A stretch of 55,961 bases of DNA. Source: JAEUIG01 sp046349775 (GTDB lineage Bacteria > Planctomycetota > Planctomycetia > Planctomycetales > Planctomycetaceae). Each line of letters starts with the position of its first letter. The stretch's first letter is position 1. A program made the translations under genes and the position numbers. The notes beneath the pieces were generated by a model. The model was not told the origin of the DNA. It saw only the letters and a program-made list of their open reading frames with translations, and did no database searches. This document shows, one piece after another, positions 40,474 through 48,560 of the stretch. The stretch lies in the NCBI GenBank assembly GCA_046349775.1, contig JAXMBS010000036.1:1-55961 (forward strand), written 5' to 3'.

Positions 40474-41256
40474 ATGCCCGTCCTCGACCGGTTTCGTCTC
40501 GACGGCAAGCGTGCACTCATCACCGGCGGCAGCCGCGGGCTGGGACGCGAAATGGCGCTCGCACTGGCCGAAGCCGGCAGCGACCTGATCCTGGTCGGTC
40601 GCGACACCACGAGCCTGGAAGCCACCGCCGCCGCCATCCGTGAACGCGGCCGTCAGGCCGAGACGATCGTCGCGGATGCCGGTGTGCCGGCCGAGTGCGA
40701 ACGCTTCTGCGGCGAGGTCTTGAGCCGTCGCGGCGCCATCGACATCCTGATCAACAACGTCGGCGGTCGCCGCGTCAACATCCCCACGGACGAGTTCCCG
40801 CTCGAAACCTGGCAGCAGATGATCGACCTCAATCTCACCAGCGTCTTCGTCTGTACGAAGCTGCTCGGCGGGGCGATGGTCAGTCGGGGGACGGGCGGGC
40901 GGATCATCAACGTCGCCTCCATCAGCGGCATGGTCGCCAACCGCAAGATCGGCGGCCGCAGCTACGAAACCGCCAAGGCGGCGGTGATCCAGTTCACGCG
41001 GGCGGTCGCGTCCGATTGGGCTCCCTATCGGATCACGGTCAACGCCATCTGTCCCGGTGGCTTCATGACGGAACCCAACGTCCGCTGGTCGCAGCAGAAC
41101 CCCGAGGTCATCGCGGCCTTCAAAGAGCAGATTCCGATGGGAGACTTCGGCCAGCCCGAAGATCTCGGCCCGCTGGCCGTCTACCTGGCGAGCGACGCGT
41201 CCCGTTACATGACCGGCGCTGCCCTGGTCATCGACGGCGGCTACACGCTCTGGTAG
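40474..41256 (+). CDS. SDR-family oxidoreductase (gluconate 5-dehydrogenase-like)
   Basis: A 260-residue classical short-chain dehydrogenase. The cofactor motif TGGSRGLG is at about residues 18-25, and ILVGRDTTSLE after beta-2 suggests NADP preference. NNVGG and the catalytic Ser-Tyr-Lys set appear in INVASISGMVANRK and RSYETAKAAVIQFTRA. The C-terminus, RYMTGAALVIDGGYTLW, is typical of the gluconate 5-dehydrogenase/3-oxoacyl-reductase branch. The length is normal. The ATG at 40474 is fixed by the cofactor motif distance. The substrate is probably a sugar acid or polyol, but that is inference. Confidence 0.9.
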   Translation: MPVLDRFRLDGKRALITGGSRGLGREMALALAEAGSDLILVGRDTTSLEATAAAIRERGRQAETIVADAGVPAECERFCGEVLSRRGAIDILINNVGGRRVNIPTDEFPLETWQQMIDLNLTSVFVCTKLLGGAMVSRGTGGRIINVASISGMVANRKIGGRSYETAKAAVIQFTRAVASDWAPYRITVNAICPGGFMTEPNVRWSQQNPEVIAAFKEQIPMGDFGQPEDLGPLAVYLASDASRYMTGAALVIDGGYTLW

Positions 41257-41409
41257 GGGGGCGATTGCCGTCGTCACAACCGCTACGACGCGCAGATTTG
41301 GCGGCCGAAGACCGCTGGTGAATGCTGAGCAGTTCGCGACCGCGTTGCGAAATCGGAACTATGTTGAATTCAGCCAACACCGCGTATCCTCCCCTTGCGA
41401 GGCAGCACC

Positions 41410-41736
41410 ATGTCGAGCCGCACTCTCTGCCAGCGGCAGGTCTTCCGGATCAGTTACCCTGAAGGCGCGCGGCCGCAGTTCGACACGTATTCCGGGACCT
41501 ACGAAGTCATCGATTGTTCGGAAGCCGGCCTGCGATACCTGCTCAACGGCGCGAAGCCGCCAGCACTGAGCACCGTGATCCATGGCCGGATCCGGTTCGC
41601 GACCGAAAGCACCGGAGACCTGTCGGGCTTCGTGCTGCGTGCTTCGAACGACCAAGTCGCCATCAAGTTTGCCAAGCGGTTGTCACCGGCGATCATCCAG
41701 AACGAGCAGCGGTGGCTGCGTCAGTCTGCAAAGTAA
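41410..41736 (+). CDS. PilZ domain protein (c-di-GMP binding)
   Basis: A 108-residue single-domain protein. RQVFR near residues 9-13 is the RxxxR motif and DCSEAGLRYL near residue 37 is the (D/N)xSxxG motif, the two halves of the cyclic-di-GMP site. Strands with HGRIRFATESTGDLSG and AIKFAKRLSPAIIQ complete the barrel. ATG 41410 is preferred to 41395 because the motif distance is normal. A diguanylate-cyclase gene lies 60 nt away on the opposite strand, so maker and reader of c-di-GMP are neighbours. Confidence 0.88.
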   Translation: MSSRTLCQRQVFRISYPEGARPQFDTYSGTYEVIDCSEAGLRYLLNGAKPPALSTVIHGRIRFATESTGDLSGFVLRASNDQVAIKFAKRLSPAIIQNEQRWLRQSAK

Positions 41737-41795
41737 GCCCGCGGACAAAGGCAACAGAGCAATTGCGACAGTGATCGCTCAAGCCGGAGTGCGAA

Positions 41796-42629
41796 TCAGG
41801 GCGTCGGCGCCGGTCTGCTCTCGACGAGAATCGTCCGAATCTGGCAGCGCCCTCCACCGGCCTGTTTGGAACCGTACATCTCCGCATCGGCGGCCGCGAT
41901 CATCTCCGCCGTCGTGGCAGGCGCGGGAAATACGGCGACTCCCACGCTGCACGACAGAGGCCAGTTCCGGGCCTGAAACATAGTGGACAGGGCTTCCATC
42001 AGGCGCCGGCTGGCGGCGCGCCGCTGCTTCGTCGGCCGTCGGCAGCAAAATGGCGAACTCGTCGCCGCCGAGACGCGCGACGGCGTCGTAGCTGCGCACG
42101 TTGGGCGCGAAGTGCGCTGCCGATGGCGATCAGGGCCTGGTCGCCGGCGGCGTGGCCTTGCGTGTCGTTCCATTCCTTGAAGTGGTCGCAGTCGACAAAG
42201 GCGATCGCCAGCGACGATTCCGCACGCAGGCTGCGATGCGCTCCGCTTCGACGCGCCAGGAACCCGCGCCGGTTGAGCAATCCGGTGAGCGGATCTTCTT
42301 CCGCGGCAGTGCTGGGCGCGGGCCTGCGAATTCTGCCACTGCCGCGTCACCATCACGAAGCCGATCAGGACCGCCGTGCTCAGCACAATCGACGAGACGT
42401 CGATCTCGGCCGGCGAACCGGTCAGCAGCGTCGGCAGGCACCAGCCCAGTGCCGCGCTCGCAATGACTGCCAATCCGGCCGGTGCGCCAAGTAACCAGGT
42501 GGACGACATCACCTGCGGAATGCACAGTGCGAGCGCGGCCAGCGGCAGTTCCACCCGCGTCCCGATCAGCGCCGTGCACGCGGGGGCGAGCAACAGTTCA
42601 ATGGCGAGCAGCAGCCACACGGCAGACAT
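41796..42629 (-). pseudogene. Membrane-bound diguanylate cyclase (GGDEF), frameshifted
   Basis: The first frame (from ATG 42629) encodes five or six membrane helices (VWLLLAIELLLAPACTALIG, SSIVLSTAVLIGFVMV). The catalytic domain is spread over other frames: LLNRRGFLARR, then SSLAIAFVDCDHFKEWNDTQ and GHAAGDQALIAIGSALRA (41999-42280), then SYDAVARLGGDEFAILLPTA with an intact GGDEF motif (41779-42099), and back to NWPLSCSVGVAVFPAPATTA and ADAEMYGSKQAGGGR in the first frame. At least three or four indels are required. The product would make cyclic-di-GMP at the inner membrane. All active-site residues are retained, which argues for recent breakage or sequence error. Confidence 0.8.
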
Positions 42630-42735
42630 GGGGTGCGGTTTATGGTTTATCGTTGATGGTTGATCGACAGGCTGAGAATCCGAAACTCGAAATCCGAAGC
42701 GAGCCGATGGTTGATGAACACCATTCACCACTCAC
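42630..42735. repeat. Composite word-repeat spacer between divergent genes
   Basis: From left to right: TTTATGGTTTATCGTTGATGG (TCGAT-type words, abutting the GGDEF start on its coding strand), ATCCGAAACTCGAAATCCG (CCGAAATCC type, 42677 on), then CGATGGTTGATGAAC and CACCATTCACCACTCACC. The words switch strand bias around 42670 so that each divergent gene sees the G-poor version on its own coding strand. Confidence 0.55.
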
Positions 42736-42749
42736 CGGCCCCCCCGGTT

Positions 42750-42792
42750 GAACTTTCTTCGTCATTCGGCGATTGTGACCCACAGAAAGTTC
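42750..42792. promoter_or_regulatory. 9-bp inverted repeat upstream of the Tat TIM-barrel gene
   Basis: GAACTTTCT (42750-42758) and AGAAAGTTC (42784-42792) are perfect complements across 25 nt and lie 33 nt before the ATG at 42825. The size and AT-rich arms would suit an operator or a leader stem; no bound factor is known. Confidence 0.35.
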
Positions 42793-42824
42793 ACCGCACC
42801 GGGCCGGTTCTCAGGATTGCCAGC

Positions 42825-43781
42825 ATGCTCGTCAAATACAACCGTCGATGCTTCCTCAAATCCTCGGCGTTCGCGGCGGGCGCAGCGGCGTTGATACATT
42901 CGCCGCAGCTTGCTGCCGCTCTCAAGGACGATCCGCCGTTCAAGATTTCGCTGGCCGAATGGTCGCTGCATCGCACGCTGTCCAGCGGCAAGCTGGACAA
43001 CCTCGACTTCGCCAAGACGGCCAAAGAGGAGTTCGGCATCGACGCGGTCGAGTATGTCAACTCGTTTTTCAAGGACAAGGCCAAAGACCAGGCCTACCTG
43101 AATCAGATGAAGCAGCGCTGCAGCGATCTCGGTGTCCGCAGCCTGCTGATCATGGTCGATAACGAAGGCAAGCTCGGCGATCCCGACGCGGCGAAGCGGC
43201 AACAGGCGGTCGATAATCACAAGAAGTGGGTCGAAGCCGCCGTGTTCCTCGGCTGTCACTCGATTCGCGTCAATGCGGCCAGCGGCGGCACTTACGAGGA
43301 GCAGCAGAAGCTCGCGGCCGAGGGACTGCATGCACTGACGCTGTTTGCCGAAGAGCACCAGCTCAACGTGATCGTCGAAAATCACGGCGGGCTGTCGTCG
43401 AACGGCGCCTGGTTGGCGGGCGTGATGCAGCTGGTGAATCACCCCCATTGCGGTACGCTGCCGGACTTCGGCAACTTCTCACTCGGCGACGGCAAGTTTT
43501 ACGATATTTACCAGGGAGTCGCCGAAATGATGCCCTACGCGCAGGCCGTGAGCGCGAAGTCGATGGAGTTCGACGACAGTCAGCCGCTGGTCACGATCGA
43601 CAAGCACATCCCGGATAAGCCCCGTGTCCTCGATTACTCCCGGCTGCTCAAGATCGTGACCGATGCCGGTTATCACGGGTACGTCGGCATCGAATATGAA
43701 GGGCGCGAACTGGACGAGTACGAGGGAATCCGGAAGACGAAGGCGCTGCTGGAGCGCGTGCGGGAAGCGTACAAGGCTTGA
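42825..43781 (+). CDS. Tat-exported sugar phosphate isomerase/epimerase-like TIM-barrel protein
   Basis: About 318 residues from ATG 42825. The N-terminus NRRCFLKSSAFAAGAAALIH is a twin-arginine signal (RRxFLK, then a hydrophobic Ala-rich core). The barrel follows: FKISLAEWSLHRTLSSGKL, IDAVEYVNSFFKDKAKD, CHSIRVNAASGGTYEEQ, LNVIVENHGGLSSNGAWL, CGTLPDFGNFSL and GYVGIEYEGRELDEYEG, with metal-binding Glu/Asp/His at the usual strand ends. It should act outside the cytosol on a sugar or polyol. Longer upstream frames run through word repeats and are rejected. The length is normal for the planctomycete family. Confidence 0.9.
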   Translation: MLVKYNRRCFLKSSAFAAGAAALIHSPQLAAALKDDPPFKISLAEWSLHRTLSSGKLDNLDFAKTAKEEFGIDAVEYVNSFFKDKAKDQAYLNQMKQRCSDLGVRSLLIMVDNEGKLGDPDAAKRQQAVDNHKKWVEAAVFLGCHSIRVNAASGGTYEEQQKLAAEGLHALTLFAEEHQLNVIVENHGGLSSNGAWLAGVMQLVNHPHCGTLPDFGNFSLGDGKFYDIYQGVAEMMPYAQAVSAKSMEFDDSQPLVTIDKHIPDKPRVLDYSRLLKIVTDAGYHGYVGIEYEGRELDEYEGIRKTKALLERVREAYKA

Positions 43782-43817
43782 GAAACCAACGGCAGCCCGG
43801 CAAACAACAACGCCCTG

Positions 43818-43915
43818 AGCCGGAAGCGTCAGCGCCCGGAGATTTCCCCCTCTCCCGCGTGCGACGCGTCGTACTCACCGTCGGCATGACTCGGGGGAGA
43901 CGGTCGGGGTGAGGG
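43818..43915. repeat. Composite palindromic repeat (CCCTCTCCC/GGGGAGA type)
   Basis: GAGCCGGAAGCGTCAGCGCC leads into CCCCCTCTCCCGCG (43846 on), GCGACGCGTCG in the middle, and CGGGGGAGACGGTCGGGG then TGAGGGG at the right. The arms are broadly complementary. It runs up to the GTG start of the next gene, which makes that start uncertain. Confidence 0.6.
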
Positions 43916-45199
43916 GTGCAGCAAAGTCGGCGCGGATTGCCTTCGGCGACTGATGTTCAATTCAGCAGCCAGACTGCTTTATCCCCGGCCGTCGCGCGGC
44001 TGCAGCTCATCGCACTGCTCGGCTTGTGCAGTGGAGTGTGGGTGACCAGGCCGCTGTGGACGGCGGGGCATGCGTTTCCGCAGATTCCGTGGCTGCAATC
44101 GCTGACTGCTGCGCCGCCCGCCGCCGACCGGGTTCTGCTGATCGCCGCTGTAATCGCCGTCGTCGGCCTGATCGTAACCGTGATCCGGCCCGGACTTCCG
44201 CGCGTACGGTTCGCATTCCAACTGGTGTTCTCGCTGGCGAGCGTCGGACTGGTCCTGCTCGACCAGCATCGGCTGCAAACGTGGGTGCTGCACCTCGTCG
44301 TCGCGCTGTGGCTGGTGTGGCTCGTGCCGGATCAGCGGGGCTTGTTTCTCGTCCGTGCTCTGGCCATCAGCATCTATGTGCACTCGGCCGTGTCGCGATG
44401 CGATCGAGCGTCGCTGGAGCAGCAATGGGAACTGTTCGCTCCACTGCTGGAAGAGTGGGGCCTGTCGACCGCATTCGTCTCGGAGCGTGTCCGATTGGCA
44501 TTTGGTGCGCTGTTCGCGGCAGCCGAACTCGTTGTCGCATTATTGCTGGTCGTGCCGCGCACTCGGCCATTGGGGCGCTGGGCGTCGATCGCTCTGCACG
44601 CGGGTCTGCTTCTCTCGCTCGGTCCGCTCGGTCTCGACCATCACCAGGGAGTGCTGGTATGGAACGCCGTCTGGATCGCGCAGAATTGGGTGCTGTTTGC
44701 GCCGTCTCGGGAGGGCGTTGGCGAAGCCCCCAGCGACGTCACAGGGCGATGGCAATTGGCGCGAGGACTGGCGGCGGTTGTGATCCTTGGGCCGTTGCTG
44801 GAGCCGTGGGGCTGGTGGGACCACTGGCCGAGCTGGCGGCTCTACTCGGCACGACCGGCCGTTGTGACCTGCTATGTGCGTGAGGGTCGGGTCCAGGACC
44901 TGCCGGCGGCCGCGCAGACATTCGTCGGGCTACCCGAGCCGCTCAGCGACTGGCGCCCGCTGTATCTCGACGCGTGGTCGTTCGCTGAATTGCGCTGCCC
45001 CGTGTATCCGCAGGAGCGCTTCCGGCTCGCGGTCATCCTGGCCATTGCCAACGAAGCACATCTGGACGACGAAATCCGAGTCGTCGTCGGCTCGCCGCCG
45101 GATCGCTGGACAGGCCGACGTGAGACCCATGAACTCGTCGGCGAGCGCAGACTCGCCACCGAGTGCGCCCGCTTCATTCTCAACACCGCGCCTCGGTGA
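43916..45199 (+). CDS. Polytopic membrane protein of unknown function
   Basis: 427 residues from a GTG at 43916 that touches a repeat; the true start may lie slightly downstream (TTG at 43937), as no ATG fits. About eight membrane helices are seen, e.g. LQLIALLGLCSGVW, RVLLIAAVIAVVGLIVTVIR, VLHLVVALWLVWLVP and LFAAAELVVALLLVV. A run with AVSRCDRASLEQQWELFAPL and HQGVLVWNAVWIAQNWVLFA recalls the HTTM/DoxX-like group, but the key residues are not clear. The soluble C-terminus (from about 300) is exported or cytosolic, with CYVREGRVQDL. It may be co-transcribed with the VCBS gene 196 nt downstream. Confidence 0.65.
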   Translation: MQQSRRGLPSATDVQFSSQTALSPAVARLQLIALLGLCSGVWVTRPLWTAGHAFPQIPWLQSLTAAPPAADRVLLIAAVIAVVGLIVTVIRPGLPRVRFAFQLVFSLASVGLVLLDQHRLQTWVLHLVVALWLVWLVPDQRGLFLVRALAISIYVHSAVSRCDRASLEQQWELFAPLLEEWGLSTAFVSERVRLAFGALFAAAELVVALLLVVPRTRPLGRWASIALHAGLLLSLGPLGLDHHQGVLVWNAVWIAQNWVLFAPSREGVGEAPSDVTGRWQLARGLAAVVILGPLLEPWGWWDHWPSWRLYSARPAVVTCYVREGRVQDLPAAAQTFVGLPEPLSDWRPLYLDAWSFAELRCPVYPQERFRLAVILAIANEAHLDDEIRVVVGSPPDRWTGRRETHELVGERRLATECARFILNTAPR

Positions 45200-45395
45200 G
45201 TGCCCCGTCGCGTCCTTGTTCCCGAATTTCATCGGGAGCGCCCTGCCCCGAAGCTCCTGCTTCGACGCCCTGGCGCGAGGCAAAGTTGGCCAAGTTGCGC
45301 TTCTCCGCAGAAACTGAGGCATGTTCATCGACAAGTTGCTCCCTGAACATCCACAATCCGAGGAACTTTTCGCTTCTCGATCTCACTACAACGAC

Positions 45396-47753
45396 ATGTT
45401 GACCTCCATTCGCGCCTCAACCGCTCTGCTGACAGCATGCGTCACCTCCCTGGCCATCAGTCAGGACGCGCCAGTGCAGCGCACATGGCGCGTGCGCATC
45501 GATCCGGTCGACATCGGCTCGCGCAACACCGACGAACGCCCGGCGGAGTTTGAGATTGACGTTGGCGATGACCGGATTGACGTGGCGACGCTGCGCATCA
45601 TCTGCATCGACGAAAGTGGTCATCCGTCGGACAAGGACGAAAGCACACAGTCGCCGGGCTCGCTCCCCCTCCGCTGGTACGACACGGCGATCCCCTACGA
45701 GTTTCCGGAACTGATTCACAATGTCAGCGGAACCAGCGGGAAGCTCGAGCCGCAACCGCGGACGCGCGGCGGCTTTTACCTGAACGCGATGGGAGACAGC
45801 CATCACGGCCGTCTCGTCTGGATGCATACGCAGCGCGGCCAGACCCCCTCGTGGTATCGCATCGAAGCGCAGTTGCTCGCGCCGGGCGCAGTTCCGCAGC
45901 AGCTCGCCCCGCAGGGATGGATCGGCGACGGTCAGGCCCGTTGCGCGCCGACAGCCACCCAAACGGTGCAGTCCGATCACCTGCACAGCGACGTGGCTGA
46001 CTGGAACGGTGACGGCCTGCCCGATCTGATCGTCGGGGATGATTTCGGGCACCTGTTCTGGTGGCCGAACCTCGGCACACCCCAGTCCCCCCGCTACGAG
46101 TATTGCCGGCTCGTCCTCGACGCCGACGGACAACCGCTGGATGTCGGCAATGGCGCCACGCCAAAGGTCTGCGACTGGGACAACGACGGCGACGGCGATC
46201 TGGTGATCGGCACCGAGCGAAACCGCATCGTCTGGTATGAGAACACAGGCAGCAATGAAGTCCGGCAGTTGAAGTACCGCGGTCTAGTGTTGCTCAACGG
46301 TGCCCCGCTGGAGCTGCCGGTGACGCCCCTCTTTCGCGGTGAACCCGCGATCTTCACCCTCGACTACTACCCCGTGCTCGAGTTCGTCGACTGGGATGCC
46401 GACGGCGATAACGACCTGCTCGCGGGAGGCTACATCACCGGCTGTGTGTTTCTGTACGAGACGATCAGTCACGAACGCGGCTCCGTCCCGAAGTTCGCCG
46501 CGCGGGGGCCGCTGCAGGCGGACGGCCACGTCCTGAACGTCGGCCACTGGGCCGCGTCGCCAAGCGCCGGCGACCTCGACGGCGACGGCGATCTCGATCT
46601 CGTCAGCGGACAGGTCCCGGTCGACGAGCCGGGCCGCAAGGCCAGGATCTTGCTCTATGAGAACGTCGGCACCCGGCTTAAACCGGAGTTGCGAGAGCGC
46701 GAGCTGCCGACGCCGCAATTGTGGTCGATCTATCTCGGTGCGCCGCGGCTGGCCGACCTCGATGCGGACGGCGATCTGGATCTGGCGATCTGCGTGCGGC
46801 CGAACATGTATCTGCTGATGAATAGCGGCACACCCTCGTCGCCGGGCTTCGGCGGGGCACCGGTGTCGATCCTGCCGCACTGGGGACCGGCGCCCATGTA
46901 CGCCGATCAACTGCTCGACTGGAACGGCGACGGCCGGATCGATCTGGTGCAGGGCTTCAACGTCCGGCTCAATACCGGCGCACCGAATCCGTGGGGCTGG
47001 TCCCCTCCCGAGCCCGTGCTGCAATCCGGAGCCACGATCCAGCATCGCTCCGGACGCGGCGACGAAGAGTTCTCGACATCGCTCGACGATTTTGATGGCG
47101 ATGGAACGATTGATGTGTTGTTCGGAGACTGGTTCGGCCACGTCTGGCTGCACCGCAACCGCGGGTCAGCGGCCGTGCCGGACTTCGATCTCGTCGGCAT
47201 CAAGCTGGCGACGCGCGACGGAACGCCCATCAAAGTCGGGCCGATCGGCGGCGACCCGGACAAGGATTTCACGGCGCTGCAGGGGGCGCGGACGGTCGTC
47301 GCGGCGGGTGATTTTGATAGCGACGGCCGCCGCGATCTGGTCGTCGGCGACACATTCGGCAAGGTGCGCTACTTTCGGCAGTTGCCGGACTCCGAACGAG
47401 TCGCAGCCGACACGCCAACATTCGCCGACGGAATCGAAATCGGCGACCTCGGCATCCGGCTCAATGTCAGCGCGACCGACTGGAACCAGGACGGCCAGAT
47501 GGACGTCATCGCCGGCTCGGCCAACGGCCGCGTCCAGGTGTTCCTCGCCCGTCCCGGTGACGTCACGGGACCGGTCGCGACATTCTCACCCGGTTTCACT
47601 CCCGAGTTACCGCCGATCATGCAGCCGCGCGTGCTGCTGGGAGATCTCAACGGCGACGGCGACGACGATCTGTATTTCCCCAGTACGCAGGGGGCGTGCT
47701 TCGTCGAGCGGTCGTTCCTTGCAGGCGGTTATGCGAAAGCGGTCGCGGAATAA
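45396..47753 (+). CDS. Secreted FG-GAP/VCBS repeat protein with ten calcium-loop repeats
   Basis: About 785 residues from ATG 45396; 25 extra upstream codons look non-coding. MLTSIRASTALLTACVTSLA is a Sec signal peptide. A beta-rich N-terminal domain is followed by ten DxDGDG-type loops: DWNGDGLPD, DWDNDGDGD, DWDADGDND, DLDGDGDLD, DLDADGDLD, DWNGDGRID, DFDGDGTID, DFDSDGRRD, DWNQDGQMD and DLNGDGDDD. Each begins a blade of an integrin-like beta-propeller that binds calcium. Most blades pair the loop with a VGD/LFGDW strand. It is probably an extracellular or periplasmic polysaccharide- or protein-binding protein. No dockerin or autotransporter end is seen. Confidence 0.9.
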   Translation: MLTSIRASTALLTACVTSLAISQDAPVQRTWRVRIDPVDIGSRNTDERPAEFEIDVGDDRIDVATLRIICIDESGHPSDKDESTQSPGSLPLRWYDTAIPYEFPELIHNVSGTSGKLEPQPRTRGGFYLNAMGDSHHGRLVWMHTQRGQTPSWYRIEAQLLAPGAVPQQLAPQGWIGDGQARCAPTATQTVQSDHLHSDVADWNGDGLPDLIVGDDFGHLFWWPNLGTPQSPRYEYCRLVLDADGQPLDVGNGATPKVCDWDNDGDGDLVIGTERNRIVWYENTGSNEVRQLKYRGLVLLNGAPLELPVTPLFRGEPAIFTLDYYPVLEFVDWDADGDNDLLAGGYITGCVFLYETISHERGSVPKFAARGPLQADGHVLNVGHWAASPSAGDLDGDGDLDLVSGQVPVDEPGRKARILLYENVGTRLKPELRERELPTPQLWSIYLGAPRLADLDADGDLDLAICVRPNMYLLMNSGTPSSPGFGGAPVSILPHWGPAPMYADQLLDWNGDGRIDLVQGFNVRLNTGAPNPWGWSPPEPVLQSGATIQHRSGRGDEEFSTSLDDFDGDGTIDVLFGDWFGHVWLHRNRGSAAVPDFDLVGIKLATRDGTPIKVGPIGGDPDKDFTALQGARTVVAAGDFDSDGRRDLVVGDTFGKVRYFRQLPDSERVAADTPTFADGIEIGDLGIRLNVSATDWNQDGQMDVIAGSANGRVQVFLARPGDVTGPVATFSPGFTPELPPIMQPRVLLGDLNGDGDDDLYFPSTQGACFVERSFLAGGYAKAVAE

Positions 47754-47804
47754 GGCGTAGTGGTCCGACCATCGGTATTGGTCAGGTCTTTCCCACTAGC
47801 CCGC

Positions 47805-47928
47805 AGCGCGAGCGTGCACATTGCGAAGATTCACCGCGGAGTGCACGGAGTTCACTGAGCAGAAGTCTTCGGCGGAGCACTCTCCGTGTCCTCAGTGCTT
47901 TCCGTGGTGAATTTCCAAGCTGCCTGAC
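47805..47928. repeat. Dispersed foldback element, copy 2 (CACGGAG/CTCCGTG type)
   Basis: TTCACCGCGGAGTGCACGG on the left faces CTTTCCGTGGTGAA on the right, with GGCGGAGCACTCTCCGTG in the centre. The lead-in (GCGAGCGTGCACA) and the end (CAAGCTGCCTGAC) match copy 1 at 21668-21794. It lies between convergent genes, like copy 1. Confidence 0.65.
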
Positions 47929-47966
47929 AGAAGTAGATAGTCGAACCACTACGGTTTACTCACCTC

Positions 47967-48458
47967 TCACTCGACGTATCCGGTGGATTCAATGATCTGC
48001 TCGCGGGGGATGCCGGCCGCCTGCAGGGCTTTGACGAGGTCGCTCGTCGCCCCTTCCTGAGCATCGCGCTTGAATCGCAGGCGGACGCGAACGCCGTGCT
48101 CGTCGCCCGTGCGCGTCTTCGCCTGCTCGACGAGGGACTCCAGGGTGTACGGCTCGAAGGTTGCTGTGGCGTCGTCGCCGGACTGGACCTCGTAGCGGTC
48201 TTTGGCGACCAGCACTGTCAGCACCTGGTCATTCTTGGGCGCCGTCGGCGCTGCCTCGCCGCTCGCAGCCGATGTCGGCGTTGTCAGCAAGATGGATTGC
48301 TCCGTGCCGAGATTCACCTGGGTGTCGGCCGGCGGCGCTTCGGCAGCGCCTTCTCCGCTGCCGGGGCCTCCCGGGCCGAACCCGCGGAAGATGTTGCCGA
48401 ACCAGGCGCCGGCAATCAGCAGCGCGACGGCCGCCACAGCGATGAGTCGTTTGCGCAT
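47967..48458 (-). CDS. Membrane-anchored protein, accessory to the ExbB/ExbD-like pair
   Basis: A 163-residue protein: a basic start (MRKRLIA), one membrane helix (VAAVALLIAGAWFGNIF), a Gly/Pro/Ala/Thr-rich linker (residues 28-75), and a compact domain with QVLTVLVAKDRYEVQSGDD, YTLESLVEQAKTRTG and SDLVKALQAAGIPREQIIES. The last block resembles the periplasmic half of ExbD/TolR proteins. It follows the ExbD-like and ExbB-like genes on the same strand. It is probably the third member of the complex, with its domain in the periplasm. Confidence 0.65.
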   Translation of the reverse strand: MRKRLIAVAAVALLIAGAWFGNIFRGFGPGGPGSGEGAAEAPPADTQVNLGTEQSILLTTPTSAASGEAAPTAPKNDQVLTVLVAKDRYEVQSGDDATATFEPYTLESLVEQAKTRTGDEHGVRVRLRFKRDAQEGATSDLVKALQAAGIPREQIIESTGYVE

Positions 48459-48473
48459 GTCAGCACCCGGGGC

Positions 48474-48510
48474 AGAAATCCGAAATACGAAACTCGAAAT
48501 CCGAAATGGA
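48474..48510. repeat. GAAATCCGAAATACG word repeat
   Basis: The + strand reads CAGAAATCCGAAATACG and AAACTCGAAATCCGAAATGG. It lies 16-52 nt upstream of the start at 48458. On that gene's coding strand it is T/G-rich, i.e. in the opposite orientation to most leaders here. Confidence 0.45.
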
Positions 48511-48560
48511 CCGCAAAACGGTGCGACCCCCTGCCGTTCGAGTGTAACCGCGCGAGGCGG

